Both the position numbers and the translations under genes were made by a program. A stretch of 64,000 nt of DNA from Monarcha castaneiventris obscurior. Its lineage: Eukaryota; Chordata; Aves; Passeriformes; Monarchidae. The notes under the pieces were generated by a model. That model searched no databases and was not told where the DNA came from. It saw nothing but the letters and a program-made list of their open reading frames with translations. The stretch is from NCBI GenBank assembly GCA_026261815.1, contig JAMPIT010000493.1, forward strand, positions 1,763,001-1,827,000. Direction: 5' to 3'. Positions 23,931-37,260 of the stretch are shown piece after piece (the stretch's first letter is position 1; each line of letters starts with the position of its first letter).

Positions 23931-26900
23931 TAGCCGGGGCCGGGGATGCAGCGGTGGCCGAGCCGCCAGTGCCCCCCGCTGGCCGCCGCTGCCGGCAGCC
24001 CCGTCCTCGCTCCCCAAACCTCCCGCCGATCCTTTTCTCACCCGCACCGCCAGCCCCTGCCTTCCTTCCTCCGTTCATCGAGCACTCTTTCCCCCAGCCC
24101 CTCGCTCCACCCGTTGTTCCCGTCCCTGCTCTCAAATCCTCCAGTCCTCCTCTCTCAGCATCCCCGCTCTCCCCCCCGGCTCCCCGACCCTCCTCTCCCC
24201 CTGCCCAGCGCACCCCCAGCCCTCCCGCCCGGTGCGGGCTCCCTCCGGCCGTGCCCTCCCGCACCCGGGTGCCGCCTGCGGGGGTGGGTGGCACACACAA
24301 AGGGAGAAGCGCTGGGTGCCCCTCCGGCCTGAGGGCTGCGCGGGGATGCTGAGGCAGACAGAGCTAAATCCCGCCGCGAGAAGCACAGTCCCGCAGTAAT
24401 CTTTATTTTTCTCGGCGTGGGGGGCTCTTTGCAAAACCCGTGGCTGACCCCTGACTCTCAGCCGAGCCACCCCGCAGCCCCGGCTGGCTCCCCATGGGAT
24501 CGTCACCTCCCGCAGCTCCCAGCCCAGCGCTGCAGCCCTTAGAAGCCACTTTCCTGTAGTCAGTGTGGATAAAACCCCCCGCCCCTGTTTCCCACGTAAA
24601 TATTTCAGCATCCCGGTAATGACTAACCAAAAATGTCAGTTCCAGGAGCATACCCCGCGCGCTCACCTTGCCTGGGAAATACTAGCAAAAGGTAAACGGT
24701 GTGGTTCTTTCAATGAATCAGTGTTTTGTTGAACAAGCCAATAAATGTTAAAGCCAAGAGGATTCTCACTGAAGTTGTTTAGGTCTTTTTTTGTTGCGTG
24801 TTTTAAAGTTGGTAGAGGAGCGTCTTTCCGGCAGATTCCTATGGGGGCTTGGTTAGGGTGAGAATGAAACTGCTGTTTGCGAAATGTGTCCTGTGTTTGT
24901 GGCTTTCTTGAATGAACGAGCAAACAGGAGAAGGGTTTTGGGTACCTCTGGAGCTTGTTTTACATTCACGTTAAGTCCAGCTATTAGCAGAGAGAAGAGG
25001 ATTTTGGCTTGGCTTGTGACAGTGTTGAAATGTGGAGTAGGGTAGTACTGACAGTCCGAGTGTTTATGTAAAAGTCTTTAACACGTGGAAGGGATGAGCT
25101 TCCTTGTGTATCTGCCAATGTCAGAAACACGCTGGGTTTCTGCAGGCTGCAAAGTGTGGGTTCTCTGAGAAGAAAGATTTCCTTTTGTGTGGGCTGAAGC
25201 TGTCTACAAAATTATATTTTTAGTCTGCGCTTATCCAGTTTCCACATGCTGACCCTGTAGCAGAAAGGAAACGTTAGAAATGAATCTGAAAAACCTCAAG
25301 AACTCTAATCAAGTCTTGACTTTGAAAAATAAACACATGGCTGCGGGGTGGCATCTACTGAAATTTATGGTGGATATGCAAAAAAGCTCATTTATCAAAG
25401 ATGCTCTCGAAGCTTTGAGGAGCAGATGGCAGTGGGATAGACCTGCTTCTGGAAGCAGTCCCTGAGCGAGGAGTGCAGACCTAGACAGAGGAGGAGCCAC
25501 AGGCATTTAGGGCATAGTACAGTCCTCGGTGTCGGGGATTTAATTTTCCAGAGGTTTGGTCTTGATCTTGCAGCTCCTATTCATTGGACGTGCTGTCCTG
25601 TGCGCTGTTTGTGTAATCATTATGTTTTAGCAGTTGGCACATGAGCTCTCCCATTAATTGCTGCAGTTTGTTTGTTCTGGTATTTGATGTACTGAGTTTC
25701 TTTTTTTTTAAATTTTTTTTATTAGCCCTGTGGAGGCTGAGGTACAGTGAATTCTTTGTATGGGATTATTCCTTTGAGACCTAATCTTGCTGGCGTTGCT
25801 TGTATGAGGAATCTTTGCTAACACACGGAGTCCCGGCGCGATGGCAGAGCTGCGGTGCCAGCACTGCTGGTCACCAGTTACCAGCCTGGTACAAATACTC
25901 ATTTAAAAACCTACCTGCCTCTCCCTGTGGCTCGTTGTAATCTTTGATGAGGGTTCAGTGCTGGGGAAATGGCCAGATGTTTGCCAGAGGTCCCGATTCC
26001 TTATCTCTGGCATCAGAGGCTTAGGTTTCATGTGTGCTGCTGTTTCCCAGCAGTCAGACTAAACAGCGTCATTACAAGGTATAAACACTTGGGTTTGTTT
26101 TCAGCGCCCGCAGGAAGCCGGCACAGGCAGCCGGTGCCCTGGCCCAGGGAACAAAAAAGCTGGTGGCTGTTGCAGAAATTGAAGAGGCAGCCAGCCTTTG
26201 TAGCTGGTGCTGCTGTCACTGGGGCACGGAGATGGGCTGTCACAAGGACGCTGCACCAAGCAGGGTGGCTGTGGGGTTTTGGGCATGAGGAGAGCCCTGG
26301 ATCCCCCTGGAAACAAAAGAGAGTGGGGGACCAGGCTGAGCTGTGGCTGCAGCAGTGGGATGATGCTCCTGGAGAAGCTGGGATGCTCCTGTGAGGCACG
26401 GGCTTGGTGACATGCAGGTCACCTCTGGGGTGCCACAGTGCATGGAAACATCCTCCAGTAAATCAAACCGGGTCATGGTGGAGCTCTCGCAGCCCGAGCC
26501 GTGCCTGCCTATGGGACAGCTGCTCCCCCGAGAAGCTGACTTTGTAAAAACCATCTGTGGGATTAAATTCGGTGAGTGTGACACCTCCATGTGTGGGTTG
26601 AATATCAAGGGGAGTTGTGTGCCGAAAGGAGCTTTTTCTGTTTTGGATCTGAGTCCCCTCGACCAGTGGGGACAAAAGGAAGGAGGGGGCAGCCCACAAT
26701 GCTTGCATTGACTTCAGTGCGGAGATCGCTGCTCCAGCCCTGAACAAGGCTATTGAGCTAACAGAGTTCAATAGCAGGTGAGCAAGGGCTTTAACAGAGT
26801 TCAGCTGCCATCCCCCACCCGAGGACGGCTGTACAGCCTGGGGAAAACTCCCAAGAATAGGGGCTGAGCCAGTCATGTTAAAAAAAAAAAAGCCTGGATT

Positions 26901-27255
26901 AAAAGAAAATATCTGTGTTTGTGGGTGATACCGTGAATCTGGCTCTTTCCCTCTGATCTTTTGTTAGCCTCGCGCTGATTGAGCTGCCTGTTGGAATGCC
27001 ATTATGCTGTCAGTCACCCCAGGAACATTTATTTCATATGTTTTAATCTCTCTGCCTCTGCAGCACCAGTGCCACTTTCACTAGAGTGAAGCCACGTTAA
27101 TGTCATTAGATTACATCTGATCCAGGGGAAAGATGAAAGATAATTCAAAGTTACTCCATCAGGTTGGGAGTTTAAGTATCGCTCCTCCTCGATGCTTCCA
27201 GAGCTGGGGAGTTCTGACTCCTAATTAATGTCCTCTTGGGATTTTCATCCAAGGC

Positions 27256-27274
27256 TTTTTTTTTTTTTTTTTTG
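27256..27274. repeat. Poly(T) tract in intron
   Basis: About 19 consecutive T. Confidence 0.9.
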
Positions 27275-27540
27275 CTTCTTTGTAATCTAGGCAACCACTG
27301 ATATTTCTGAGTCAAAGGGAACAGAGAACATCTCAGTTGCTGAAGAGGTCTGGGATGGAGGAAAAGGAGGATTGTTGGGAGGGGACATGCTCACAGCAGC
27401 TGTGAGCAGCTGCATCCCACCTCATGCTGTGTCCCATCCTCTGTGCCTCAAATCGGGGTGTAATCAGAGCCCTGGGGATGGGGGAGTCAGGCTGCTCCTG
27501 TAGCAGGGGTTTTGAGGTCGTTGTAACCCAGCCATGTATT

Positions 27541-27560
27541 CTGTGAGTGAGTGAGTGAGT
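27541..27560. repeat. (GTGA)n short repeat
   Basis: Four GTGA units followed by a G-rich GGGAGGGAGGGTGGGAG stretch, which has closely spaced G runs. Confidence 0.8.
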
Positions 27561-29612
27561 GTGGGAGGGAGGGTGGGAGTGTTGGTGTTGGCGGCAGGAG
27601 TGTGTGGATGATGTTGGGGGGACATCAGAGCAGTGAATACAATTTATAGAAGGTGGTGCAGGACCGGGTGGCCTTCAGGAGGAAAGACCTTGTTGCAAAC
27701 TCCCCTGCGTGAGGGAGGTGCTGTAGCAGTAATTGCCTGTAAGTGATCCTCTCCCCACCTTTCTTCAGCCATCCTTGCTGCTTGTGCAAGAAACACCAGC
27801 TCTTTGTGTTCAGGGTGTGCCCAGCACAGAACATGGCTTGTGTTACTGGACATGGAGTTTAAACCAGTTTGGCCTTTCCCCTCCCTGGTGCGTGCCTGCC
27901 TGCATGTAGGAAGGTCTAGTTTAGCAGTTCCTTCTCCTTGTCCTGGGAACATCTCATCTCCCAAACCCATTTGAATTACTAATAGCATCAAGCACAGCCT
28001 GCAGCAGTTGCTCTGGAGATTGCAGCCTTGGACAGCCTCGTGCTGAAGAGGATCAAGGTCCTTGTTTATTTATTAGCTGTGTAATCAAACACCTCCTGTA
28101 CTGAGCTCGCAGGGCCAGGTACTGTATAAAAAGGGAACAAAAGGTGGTCTTGGCCCCAAAGTGCAGGTAATTCACTGTAAACAGCAGGTGGAGATGGGCT
28201 GAGCCTGGCACAGACCGTGGAGAGTGATTGTGTTGGTTGGGCAGCGTGGGTGTCCTCAGCAAGGAGTCCCTGGAGATGCAGGGTGAGGTGGGTCTGTGGG
28301 TGGCTGAAGGGACCTTTCTTTGCTGGGGAAAAACAAGGGGGGAAAGGAGCTGGAAATGCTGGGGAAATAGGGCTGGAGTCATTGATGGTTCTTTCAAGCA
28401 TTTTGTATCTCTACATATCCCTTCTGTTTTCTGTTTATGGAGAAGTTCTTACCTGGGGTTGGTATCTGTTCCTGATGTTGGTGTGAGCTCCTGAGCTGGC
28501 ATATTAGGAGAAGTCAACCACATTCCTATCAGAAAGCATCAAAATAAATACTTAAGGTTTTATTGGACTCTTCTTTCCAGATGCTGTGGTCTGCACAGGG
28601 ATAAACTGGGGAGGCTTGGGGGTCTGTAGACCCATCCTCCTCTTCAGTACTGCTTCACACCCCGATCCTGGAGAGAACAGCACCTTTCTCACCCACCTTG
28701 TGGCTCTGCCTCGGCCTGAGATGCTTGAAAACAGAGCTCACCTGGCCCTGTCTGCTGGTGCTGAGCAATTGGGAAAATACGGCCTTGGCTGTCCAAGACG
28801 TTGTCAGTAAAATTCTCAGAGCCGGCTCTCGTGGAGAGCAGCTCAAAGCTCCAGCTGGCTGGGGTGAGAGCTCATTTATGGCAAAAAATTGGGATAAACT
28901 TTTAGAGAAGCAGCAGATTCACCTGCTTTAACCACTAGGGTTGGATTTTGTGAGTCTCCGTCGCTGCACGTAGCCTGTCCTGCTGCCATGGCTCTGCTGC
29001 CCTTGGGGCGACTCCTGGGAGTCATTACATCGAGTCTGGGGTCCAGGGCCATGCTCTGGCCACACCATCACCACCAGGATGTCTTTCCCACAGTCCAGCT
29101 TGGATTTCACCCTGACCTTTTGAAGTTTATAATAGGAGCAGTTAGGTCTGGGGAGGGGGAAGGGAGCTGGTGCATTTCCAAAGAGTTCAGAGCAAACAAC
29201 CGGTGATCGGAAAACCTGAGAAAAATCGTCCATGAGCCCCCTCTGTGACACAGGCATTGAAACTCCTGAGCTGCTAATTACGCTTTTTTCCCTGGAGAAT
29301 TCTGAGGTAACCCAAACTGCTTTCACGGGGAAACAGCAGATGCTGGCGAGGGCCAGCAGGGGCGGGTGTTGTGGCCATAAATCTTTGCAAATTCTCATTA
29401 CATGCAGGTATTACGGGAGGGAAGTGAATTAGGCTGCAGTTAAATTTGTGTTGCTGGGGTTGGATCTTACAGGGTCTTACCCTGTTACAAAGCCCCAAGT
29501 GGGGCAGTGTGGGTGTCCATGCAAGGTCTGGGGCCATCCCAGGGACTGTGACAATAGCTGGTGTTTCTGCCTTTCTCCTGCATAACCCACCTCTGGGGGA
29601 AATTCACTTTTT

Positions 29613-29650
29613 CATGGTTTGGAGTTAAACATATTCAACTCCAAACCGTG
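29613..29650. repeat. Perfect short inverted repeat (hairpin)
   Basis: Two 14-nt arms (29613-29626 and 29637-29650) pair at 13 of 14 positions, with the remaining pair a G-U wobble in RNA, around a 10-nt loop. It lies in the HS3ST3A1 intron. It is too short for a typical microRNA precursor. Confidence 0.8.
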
Positions 29651-32444
29651 CCCACCTGAGCCCTGTGCCAGGAGCTACGTGAGCAGGATGGTGCCCGCAG
29701 TGAGAGTATAAATAAACTTGCTCGAGGAAGTGAATTATTCCTGGCATTTCTTCCATTGAATAATGTGATTCTGCAGGAGGAAATCTTTCAGCAAAAGAAA
29801 ATCGCTGGTTCCCTCTGTGCGTGGCAAGACCATCCTTCTTGCTTCCTGGAAGTGAGGAGATGCGTTATGTGCTCTCTCTGTTGCAACACCATCTGTTGCA
29901 GAGATATGAACTCAAACTCAAACTGCTCAAACTCCCCCAGGCTGCTGGGAATGTCCTTGGTGGGAGATAGAGGAGAAGCTTCTCCCTGCTGCCCCAGGGG
30001 AGCTTTGGAAGCCTTGTGTGGTTGTTTCCCCCACGGCCAAGCAGCTGTGCCCAAGCGTCACATAAGAAAATCCCACTGGGGCAATTCCAGGTGTCTGGAC
30101 ACCTTTCCTGGATGGACCCCTGCAGTTCATGGATGCCAGCACAGCAGCTTCAGCTGTGTGTGATCCTGCCTGGCTCCCAACTCTTCCCCCTTGACTCCAG
30201 TTTTTGAGCGCAGCTGGTGGCTGCGAGCTGGGATATTGACAGTGGGATCATTTCTTTCCACAACCACCCTTCCCACACCATCCCCTGGGGAGAGATGTTC
30301 AGGTTCAAGTGCAACATCATGATGGGAAGCTGGCTGTTTATTTATTTAATTATTTATTTCTCTCTCTAGTGGTGTCTTTTATTTTTTTGCTAAAAATTCC
30401 TAAAAGCCAGGCTGATTTGTTCTGCCATTGCCTGTTGGAAGAGGGCTCCCTCCCATCAACCACGCTCTCTTGGGAAGCCTTTTATGGAAAATCACCTGAT
30501 CAACAGTTTTGCCTTCTGTGTTTTACCACGTGTGGCTCTGTGTTCTCACATCTGCAGCTTTCGGCTCTCAGTGTTGCATTTTGTTGTTACCATCTCACTG
30601 CTGCCTTCGTGGTCTTGTTGTGTAACACAGAGCATCTTTTGACATTATTTAAACATTTTTGGGACTGCTTGGGGAGCCTGGTTATGGGGAGAAATCCCAA
30701 GCATTGGCTCAGTGGAACAAGTGAGGAAACATCTGGATTTCCCAGCTGGATGATGCTCTGTGTCCTGACTCCTCCAGCACGGAGTTGGCAAGTGAAAGGC
30801 TGGAGCTGCAATGCCCAGGAGAGATGTTGTGCCAAGGAGGTGCCTGGCTCAGCTGAGACACCCAAAACACCCTGCACACCAGTGACCCCACAGTGCTGAT
30901 GTGCTTCAAGCCCCTGTAGCCTGCCAGCTGGACGTGCTGCTTTTCCCATTTTGCAGCTGGACTTTGGCTCCAGAGTTGTTGCCTCAGTTGGAACCTGCTC
31001 CTTAAATCTCTTTGGTTTCCAGCCCTGCTGGACTCCAGGTTGTGCCTTGCCAAGTTCTGTTTTAAGCCTCAATAAGAAGATGTTGGGAGGTTCCTGGGTC
31101 TCCATGTGCAGCAAGACACAGCTTTCCCCTGCTCCTGGGGGACCTGTGCCCATGAGAGGGTCCCCAGGCCTGGATGGGGGAAGCAGTTAGTGGGTGCAAT
31201 TAGTATTGTGCCATTAACGTGCTGTGATTTGTGTTGGTAGAACTGGTGGTGGCAGGAGGAGCCTGGGTGATGTGCCAGAGCCACAAGTGAGGGAGATCTC
31301 CCTTCTGTGAGACACAGGCACGGGGTCAGTGGCCTCGTCTGAGGTGCTCCTCACTGCCCAAAACCTTGCTGGTAGCAAATGTTGGCAAAGCCACAGCATG
31401 GCTCATCCCATCCCCTGTGTCTGGCAGCTGATCCCTGGGTTAGCATTGGTGGAGTGGAGGATGCTCCACTCTAGTGATGGGGGAAAGAGGCAGAAAAGCA
31501 CCCAGAGCCTCTGGCAAAGTAAGACTGAGCACGTGGGGCCTCTTGGCATGTGTTCAGCTGGTGTTGATCTCCCCTAACTGTGGTGAGAAGGGAGGTTGGA
31601 TGGTTCAAGCACCGACCATGGGTGTCCAGCATGTGCTGAGCTTCCCTTGGCACCAGCCACATCCTCTGGCTTGCTCCTCTACCTCTTGCTTGTGCTGAAG
31701 GTCTGGAAAAGTTCCCCTGACTCCTCTCACAAGGGTTGAGGGTGCTAATCCCCACGTCTGGGCTAACTTCCATCTCAGGTGGTTCTGGTCTCTGCCCCTA
31801 AAAATGAGCTCCACCGTTTTGGTTGGCTCCAGTGGTCTTGGTTCCCTGCCCGTGGACCTGCTGCTGGGCACCACGCTGCTGGCAGAGCCCCACCACAGAG
31901 CTTGGGGTGCTTGGCTTTTGATTGCTGCCAATTGGGTGTTCTGGAAGACGATTTGGGTTTTCCTGCATGCAAAAGCTGCGTGTCACAGCAAGGCATGAAG
32001 TGAATGTTGTGCAATAATCCCGTCCTCTTGCACTGCTGAACTCTGCTGGGTGAATATGAATATTTGCCCACAAATGTTTGCCTGGTATGCAGCATTCTTG
32101 TACTTGTGTGGCAAAGGTTGTTGCTGCCTTCATCACCTCTAAGGGAGGATAAAAACACAAAAGGCAAATCTCATTGTCTGCAGCAAGCAGAGCACAGGCA
32201 GAGACATGCAGAGCTGGGCCAGAGGAGTGTGGTTTGGGGTTGACAGCTGGCACAGCCACCTCCTGTGCAGGGCTTGGGGAGCCCTGGCTTCTTCTGCATG
32301 TTCATTCCATGGGTCCAGAAGCCTCTGGGAGGAGATTTCATGGGTGGTTATGAAGGCAGTGGCTGTTCCTCCTACCCCTCTCATGTCTCCATCTGTGCTA
32401 TCAGCAACAGGTTGGAAAGAAGCAGAATTAGAGACTTTCTCAAA

Positions 32445-32560
32445 CAGTGTGAGATTAAGTTGTGAAACTGGCTGCCGCAGGAGGTTTTTAGCTAAAAGAG
32501 TCTAAAAAGGGGCTCTGGAAGTGCTTGGCAAAGAACAATGCATCAGGAGCTGCTAAGTGA
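32445..32560 (+). mobile_element. Possible ancient CR1 remnant
   Basis: The run GTGAAACTGGCTGCCGCAGG, followed by a TTAGCTAAAAGAGTCTAAAAA-like segment, resembles the GAACTCATTGCCACAGGA / AGGGTTCAAAAAAGG part of old CR1 elements. No intact 3' tail is present. Confidence 0.35.
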
Positions 32561-33840
32561 TGGACCAGAAGCAAAGTCCAGCTGAGGGAGCTGCCGAGTC
32601 TCATCTGGGAGGGAGCCAGGGGTCTGTTCCTGCTGCTGGCACAGGAATTAGCCTGTGGATCACCACGGGGTGACCCAGGGAGGCTCGGCTTCCCATAAGT
32701 ATTACTGGGGAGAGTTATGGTTGGTGTTACTTGGTTAAAACTCCAGCTGGTGTACAGGGATGAATTTTCCAGCCGGCATCGCGTGGCTGGTGGTTGGTAA
32801 CGAAGCAAGCACTGCACTTTGCACCATGGTCTGGGCAATTTGGGTGGAAATGACCATCAAACCTCTGCTCCCTGCCAGCTCTTGTGCTGCCTGGAGGTCA
32901 TTAGCCCAGCTGCTCTACCTCGTGCAAACCTGCCTGGGTTTAAGGGTTGCCAGAGGTTTCTGGGAAAGCACAAAAAACCCCCAAAACAGTGCGTGGGTGG
33001 GTGTGAATGGCTGGGAGTCAATGTGTGTCCCACAAAACACCAAATGTTTCTTGTCCAGCTGCTCAGCTGGACCCTTCTTAGGACCAGAGATGGGATTTTG
33101 TTGGGCACCTGTGGAGAGAGAGGTGCAGGGGACAGACAGCATGGGCATTGCTGTGGCCTGGACAGCGTGTTCTGTGTCATGTCCAGGGCAGCTGAGGAGG
33201 CTTTGGGGCACACGAGCAAGGGCCTGATGAACTCGCAAAACACTGAGCTGGTTGCTAAAGGTGCAGCTGGGAGGGCTGGGACTGGGTTTGCTGCAGCCAT
33301 GATCTGTCCCTCCAGCATTGCCCTCCCTGGCTTGCATTTGCTCTGATGCAGAAGGTGTCCAGAGGCTTGGACATGGGAGTCACATTGGGTTGAAATCTTG
33401 CTTCTTCATGCCCAGGGTGTGATCCCTGATCAGCCCAGCGCAGGCCCCCAGAGTTCATCCCCAGAGCTGCCGTGGTCACAAGTCGCGATGCTGCTCTGCC
33501 TGCTCCTGGCCCTGCCACCCTCCCTCCCTCCCCGCACTGGCAGATCCTCTGGAACGGCCTCTGAAAGAATTTCATGGGACGTGCCAGCAGTTAGAGAGGC
33601 CGAGACAGGGGCAGGACTCCCCAGCCTGACCCAGATGCGGCACAGAGCCGTTAATTGAGTTTGACCACTGCCAGCGCCCCGGGTCGAGGTCAGCCCTGAG
33701 CGGCACAGCCTGTCCTGGCGCCGGAGCTGCTTTGTTTGCTGTTGGGCAGGTTGAGCTCTGCCCTGCCCATGCAGGGGGTCATGGCCCCCTGTCACATCCT
33801 GGGGACCCGCTGTCCCCACAGCTCTGTGTGGCGGGGTCAG

Positions 33841-33872
33841 TGAGATGAGATGAGATGAGCTGAGCTGAGCTG
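33841..33872. repeat. (TGAGA)n to (TGAGC)n pentanucleotide repeat
   Basis: Units change from TGAGA to TGAGC midway. About 32 bp, intronic. Confidence 0.88.
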
Positions 33873-34401
33873 TGCCCTTTGAGGCAGCTATGCCCTGGAG
33901 TTTGCAGCTTCATCTCCTCGAGGCTTCCCAGTTTCACTCGAGTTTGTTTGGCTGAGTTACAGCAACCACTGGGTCTCAGCTACTGCCTGGGTGTGTCCCC
34001 GTTCTCGGTGCTCCCATCTCTGCTGTCAGGCTGTTCAGGGGGCTTTCAGAGAGTAAAAAGCTTTCTGCTATTCGGGGGGGTTTAAGAGAGTAAAATCCAG
34101 CATTCGTTGCCTCTCCCTTGCAGCCTGCCCCAAAAAGGAGGTGGGAGGAGGAAATTGGTGCTTCCTCATTACCTCCTGCCTCTTCTGGACCCTGTGGCAG
34201 TGCAGCATCTCACTGGAGCCGGGCACCAGCATTGCCCACAGTTTCTTGCAGCAGGAGGAGCCGGGGGCTTGATTAATCCTTCGGGACCCACCACTGCTCC
34301 CCAGCCTCTAGATACTTTGGTGTATGAGAAATATGCTACCACAGCACTGGAATTTTAAAATATTATTTATTTTCGGACAATATAATCATCTCCCCAGCAC
34401 G

Positions 34402-34420
34402 TGCTGCTGCTGCTGCTGCT
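34402..34420. repeat. (CTG)n short repeat
   Basis: Six CTG units in the intron. Confidence 0.85.
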
Positions 34421-35616
34421 TTCTCAGCAATGTCCCAGCCCTGCTCTCACTCAGAAGCTGCCTGGGCTCAGTCATGTTATAGCCTTGAGAAGGTAGATGG
34501 GAAAGACATCAGGGGTGGTGACTGCAAAGAAAGAATGTGGGTGTGCTTCCTCTGGAGTAAATATGTTTTAAAATTATGGTTGACTCTGGATTTTAAGCCC
34601 TGAAAGCAGCGTTTGGTTTTGTTGGTCAAACAGCAGCTGGTGTGAGCCCACACCTAAGTGAAGGAGCCCAAGGTGGGGTGACCTGCAGAGCTGTGCTCCA
34701 TCCTGGCTGCTTCCAGGGCTTTCTTGGCCATCACCCCCTGGGGATACATGGGGATGAGTGGGCTGGAGGGGTCTGGACCCAGACCTGTGGGTCAGAGAGG
34801 CCCAGTTATTTCCTGGTGATGTTCCTGCTGGAGGGGAGGATAAGCCAACGTGGCAGATACAGATCTACCTGCGCCCCCAGCTTTGGAGCAAAGTAATGGC
34901 AGGGACAATGGGCACATCCCCGAGCCCTGCTCACACTCTCTGCAGAAGGACTTTCAGGCACAAGCCCATGGGTCACCCTGACATTGCTGACTCAGCCATG
35001 GGCCCTTCCCTCAGCAGAGATTTCCAGGAATGCCGTCTGTAGCATCTCCCACCAGGCAAATCATGGCCATCATATGGTTAGGGAAAAATTGGATTTACCC
35101 TGTAATCTAATCAATGTTAAATAACAGTAATTCTAACTCCGAGCTCCGTGTTTAAAGTGCTGTCGATCTCTGGTGTTCATTGGAGTTATTTAATCTAATG
35201 AAATCCCCATTACTGTCTCATGAGGGTGCACCATGGGGATGTCTTTCCTAGGAAGAAAAGCAATGGTTAAAGAATTGGCAGGCAGGGACAAACACCCAGT
35301 AGGGGAAAGGGGCTGAGTGCAGTAGGTTGAGGGTTTCACCTGGCAGGGACCCAGAGCCCTTTGGCTGCCCCGTTCCAATGGGGACTGTCATTGCTCAGGA
35401 CGTGGTGCTGGTGGTGAGCACATGCCAGGTTCCTCCCTGGGCAGGCTGCACCACATTGGTGCCACCTTTTCCCTTTTCCTGGCCCAGACAGGAGTTAGGC
35501 CTCTTAACCCATCTCAATACTCCACCCAGCATCACACTTGCTGTGCTTCCTGCAGTGGGTTGTTCTCAGCACTGGCTCTCCCTGTGCTGGTCCTGGCTGT
35601 GTTGGCTACTGGGCCT

Positions 35617-35835
35617 TCACAGAATCAGGGAATCAATGGTTTGGGTTGGATGGGACCTTGCAGACCATCTTATTCCAAGCCTTGTGCCATGGGCAGGGAC
35701 ACCTTCCACTAGCCCACGTTGCTCCAAGCCCCATCCAACCTGACCTTGAACACTTCCAGGGATTTAAGATGGTTTCCTCCAAACCTGCTGTACTTTTTCC
35801 ATTTGTGTTGAGCAATTTTTCCTAACCTGCTTTAT
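35617..35835 (-). mobile_element. CR1 LINE 3' fragment (intronic)
   Basis: Starts TCACAGAATCAGGGAATCAA, then ATGGTTTGGGTTGGATGGGA, CCATGGGCAGGGACACCTTC and CCATCCAACCTGACCTTGAA, the inverted CR1 end. Antisense to HS3ST3A1. Confidence 0.92.
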
Positions 35836-36889
35836 AGAGGGAGACAGGACCTCTTCCAGGTCCCACTGCCCACGCTGGCTTTGTGACAATCTCAAAACCT
35901 TCAGTCGATGACATCACAGCAGAGTCAAGCCGAGCCTATTGCACCAGTTGCTTTCCTACATGCTGAGCTTATTGTATTCAAATATCTTGGAATTGTATCA
36001 GCAGAAGGCAGGGACTCTGCTGCTGTCAAATACCAGCAGGGCAGCATCCTGTGTACTGGGGGAGTGTTCCTTCCCCTGTAGTGCCTGCTCCACTTTCCCA
36101 TTATTACTTCTTTAATAAGACTGATACTTACTCTGCATCGCTCATTTGCTGCTAAAATTGGAGCCATTAGAGCAGTAAGTGACAATTACCTTTTGAGCAG
36201 TGCGGGGTAGCAGCCCAGTGTGGTGCTGCCCCGAAGGAGGGGGATCAAACCTGCCTTTCGGGAGTAAATTCCTGTCTCACACTGGAGCAGCTTTCTAGGG
36301 ACAGTTGGCGTGACTGTTGGGGTGTTCTCTAGAAGAAGGATTGCACCCATAGGTGCTGGGAGGGCACACATCTGGCCCAATGTCTGTGGATGATGGGGAT
36401 GAGGGGTTGTGGCTCCGTGCTGCTGAGTTATCTTGGGACGTGCTCTGAGCTGCCCATCCCCAAGGAGCAGCTTCTTTCTGCTCGGAAAACCATCTCCGTG
36501 CTGAATAAAAAGTAAAAAAAAATCAAACAGGAGCATGTCTGGTAATTTAATTATGTTAAATGCTCCTAAAACCACGTCTGCGCTGCACAGCAACCTGCCA
36601 GAGGCCTCTGGAGAAGCAGATGTGGCAGGACCTGCAGGGTTAGGTGCAGAGAGATGGGGCAAAGGAGGGATTTCTGGAGGAAGGAGGGCGAGACATTCCC
36701 CATCCCTCGTGACCAGCAAGCTCTGCAGGACCGGCCCTTGCCCGCTGAGAGGTGGCACTCTGTGCTCATGGGTGAGCCTGGCAGGGTCCCCTCGGGTGGC
36801 GTGGGAGCATTGGGCAGGCTGGGTGTGCTAACGAGGAGGTCGGGAGCTCCCGATCCCCGCGGGCGACAGCCGGGATGTCTGTGCTCATT

Positions 36890-37260
36890 ATGCACATCCC
36901 TTTCACGCCGCCTTCATTATTCGCCTGCTATCTTGTGTCATTAAGATATCAAGTTCATTTAGGTACATCCACATTGGCAGTTTAATTATGTCTGGGTACT
37001 ACTCTGTATTTTATTCATGGACTATCTGGGGGCGGTTGTCAAACACGAGACCAGGAGATAAAGGTTGGGTGGCTGCAGAATGCTAATGTCCTGCTGGTTC
37101 CCTTTTGACAAATACACATGCCAGTTATTACCAAACTGATTATTTCATTCATTAACACCACATACATCAGCTCCCTTCAGCCAGTATTATTGTATACATT
37201 CATCTTTTCATAAACAATTACCTGACAAAGTTGAGGAAGGCAAATATTGGGGAATTAATG
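36890..37260. promoter_or_regulatory. Candidate intronic conserved non-coding element
   Basis: AT-rich, CpG-poor, free of recognisable repeats and of open frames of 60 codons, with several TTCATTATT, TTAATTAT and ATTCATTAA type homeodomain-like motifs. The call rests on texture only. Confidence 0.3.

Larger units (their letters stand above)
24521..35616. other. Intron 5' part, repeat-poor
   Basis: Apart from short simple repeats, the hairpin at 29613 and a doubtful CR1 at 32445, nothing recognisable. The AT-rich block at about 26930-27220 is free of 60-codon frames and could be conserved non-coding DNA. Confidence 0.5.

Noticed and set aside
29613..29650. MicroRNA precursor
   Set aside because: Stem of 14 bp is far shorter than the usual precursor and does not extend outward.
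30309..31153. Frames of about 190 codons on both strands in the intron
   Set aside because: A hydrophobic start on the plus strand reflects T-rich sequence; there is no family match and no exon-like boundaries.
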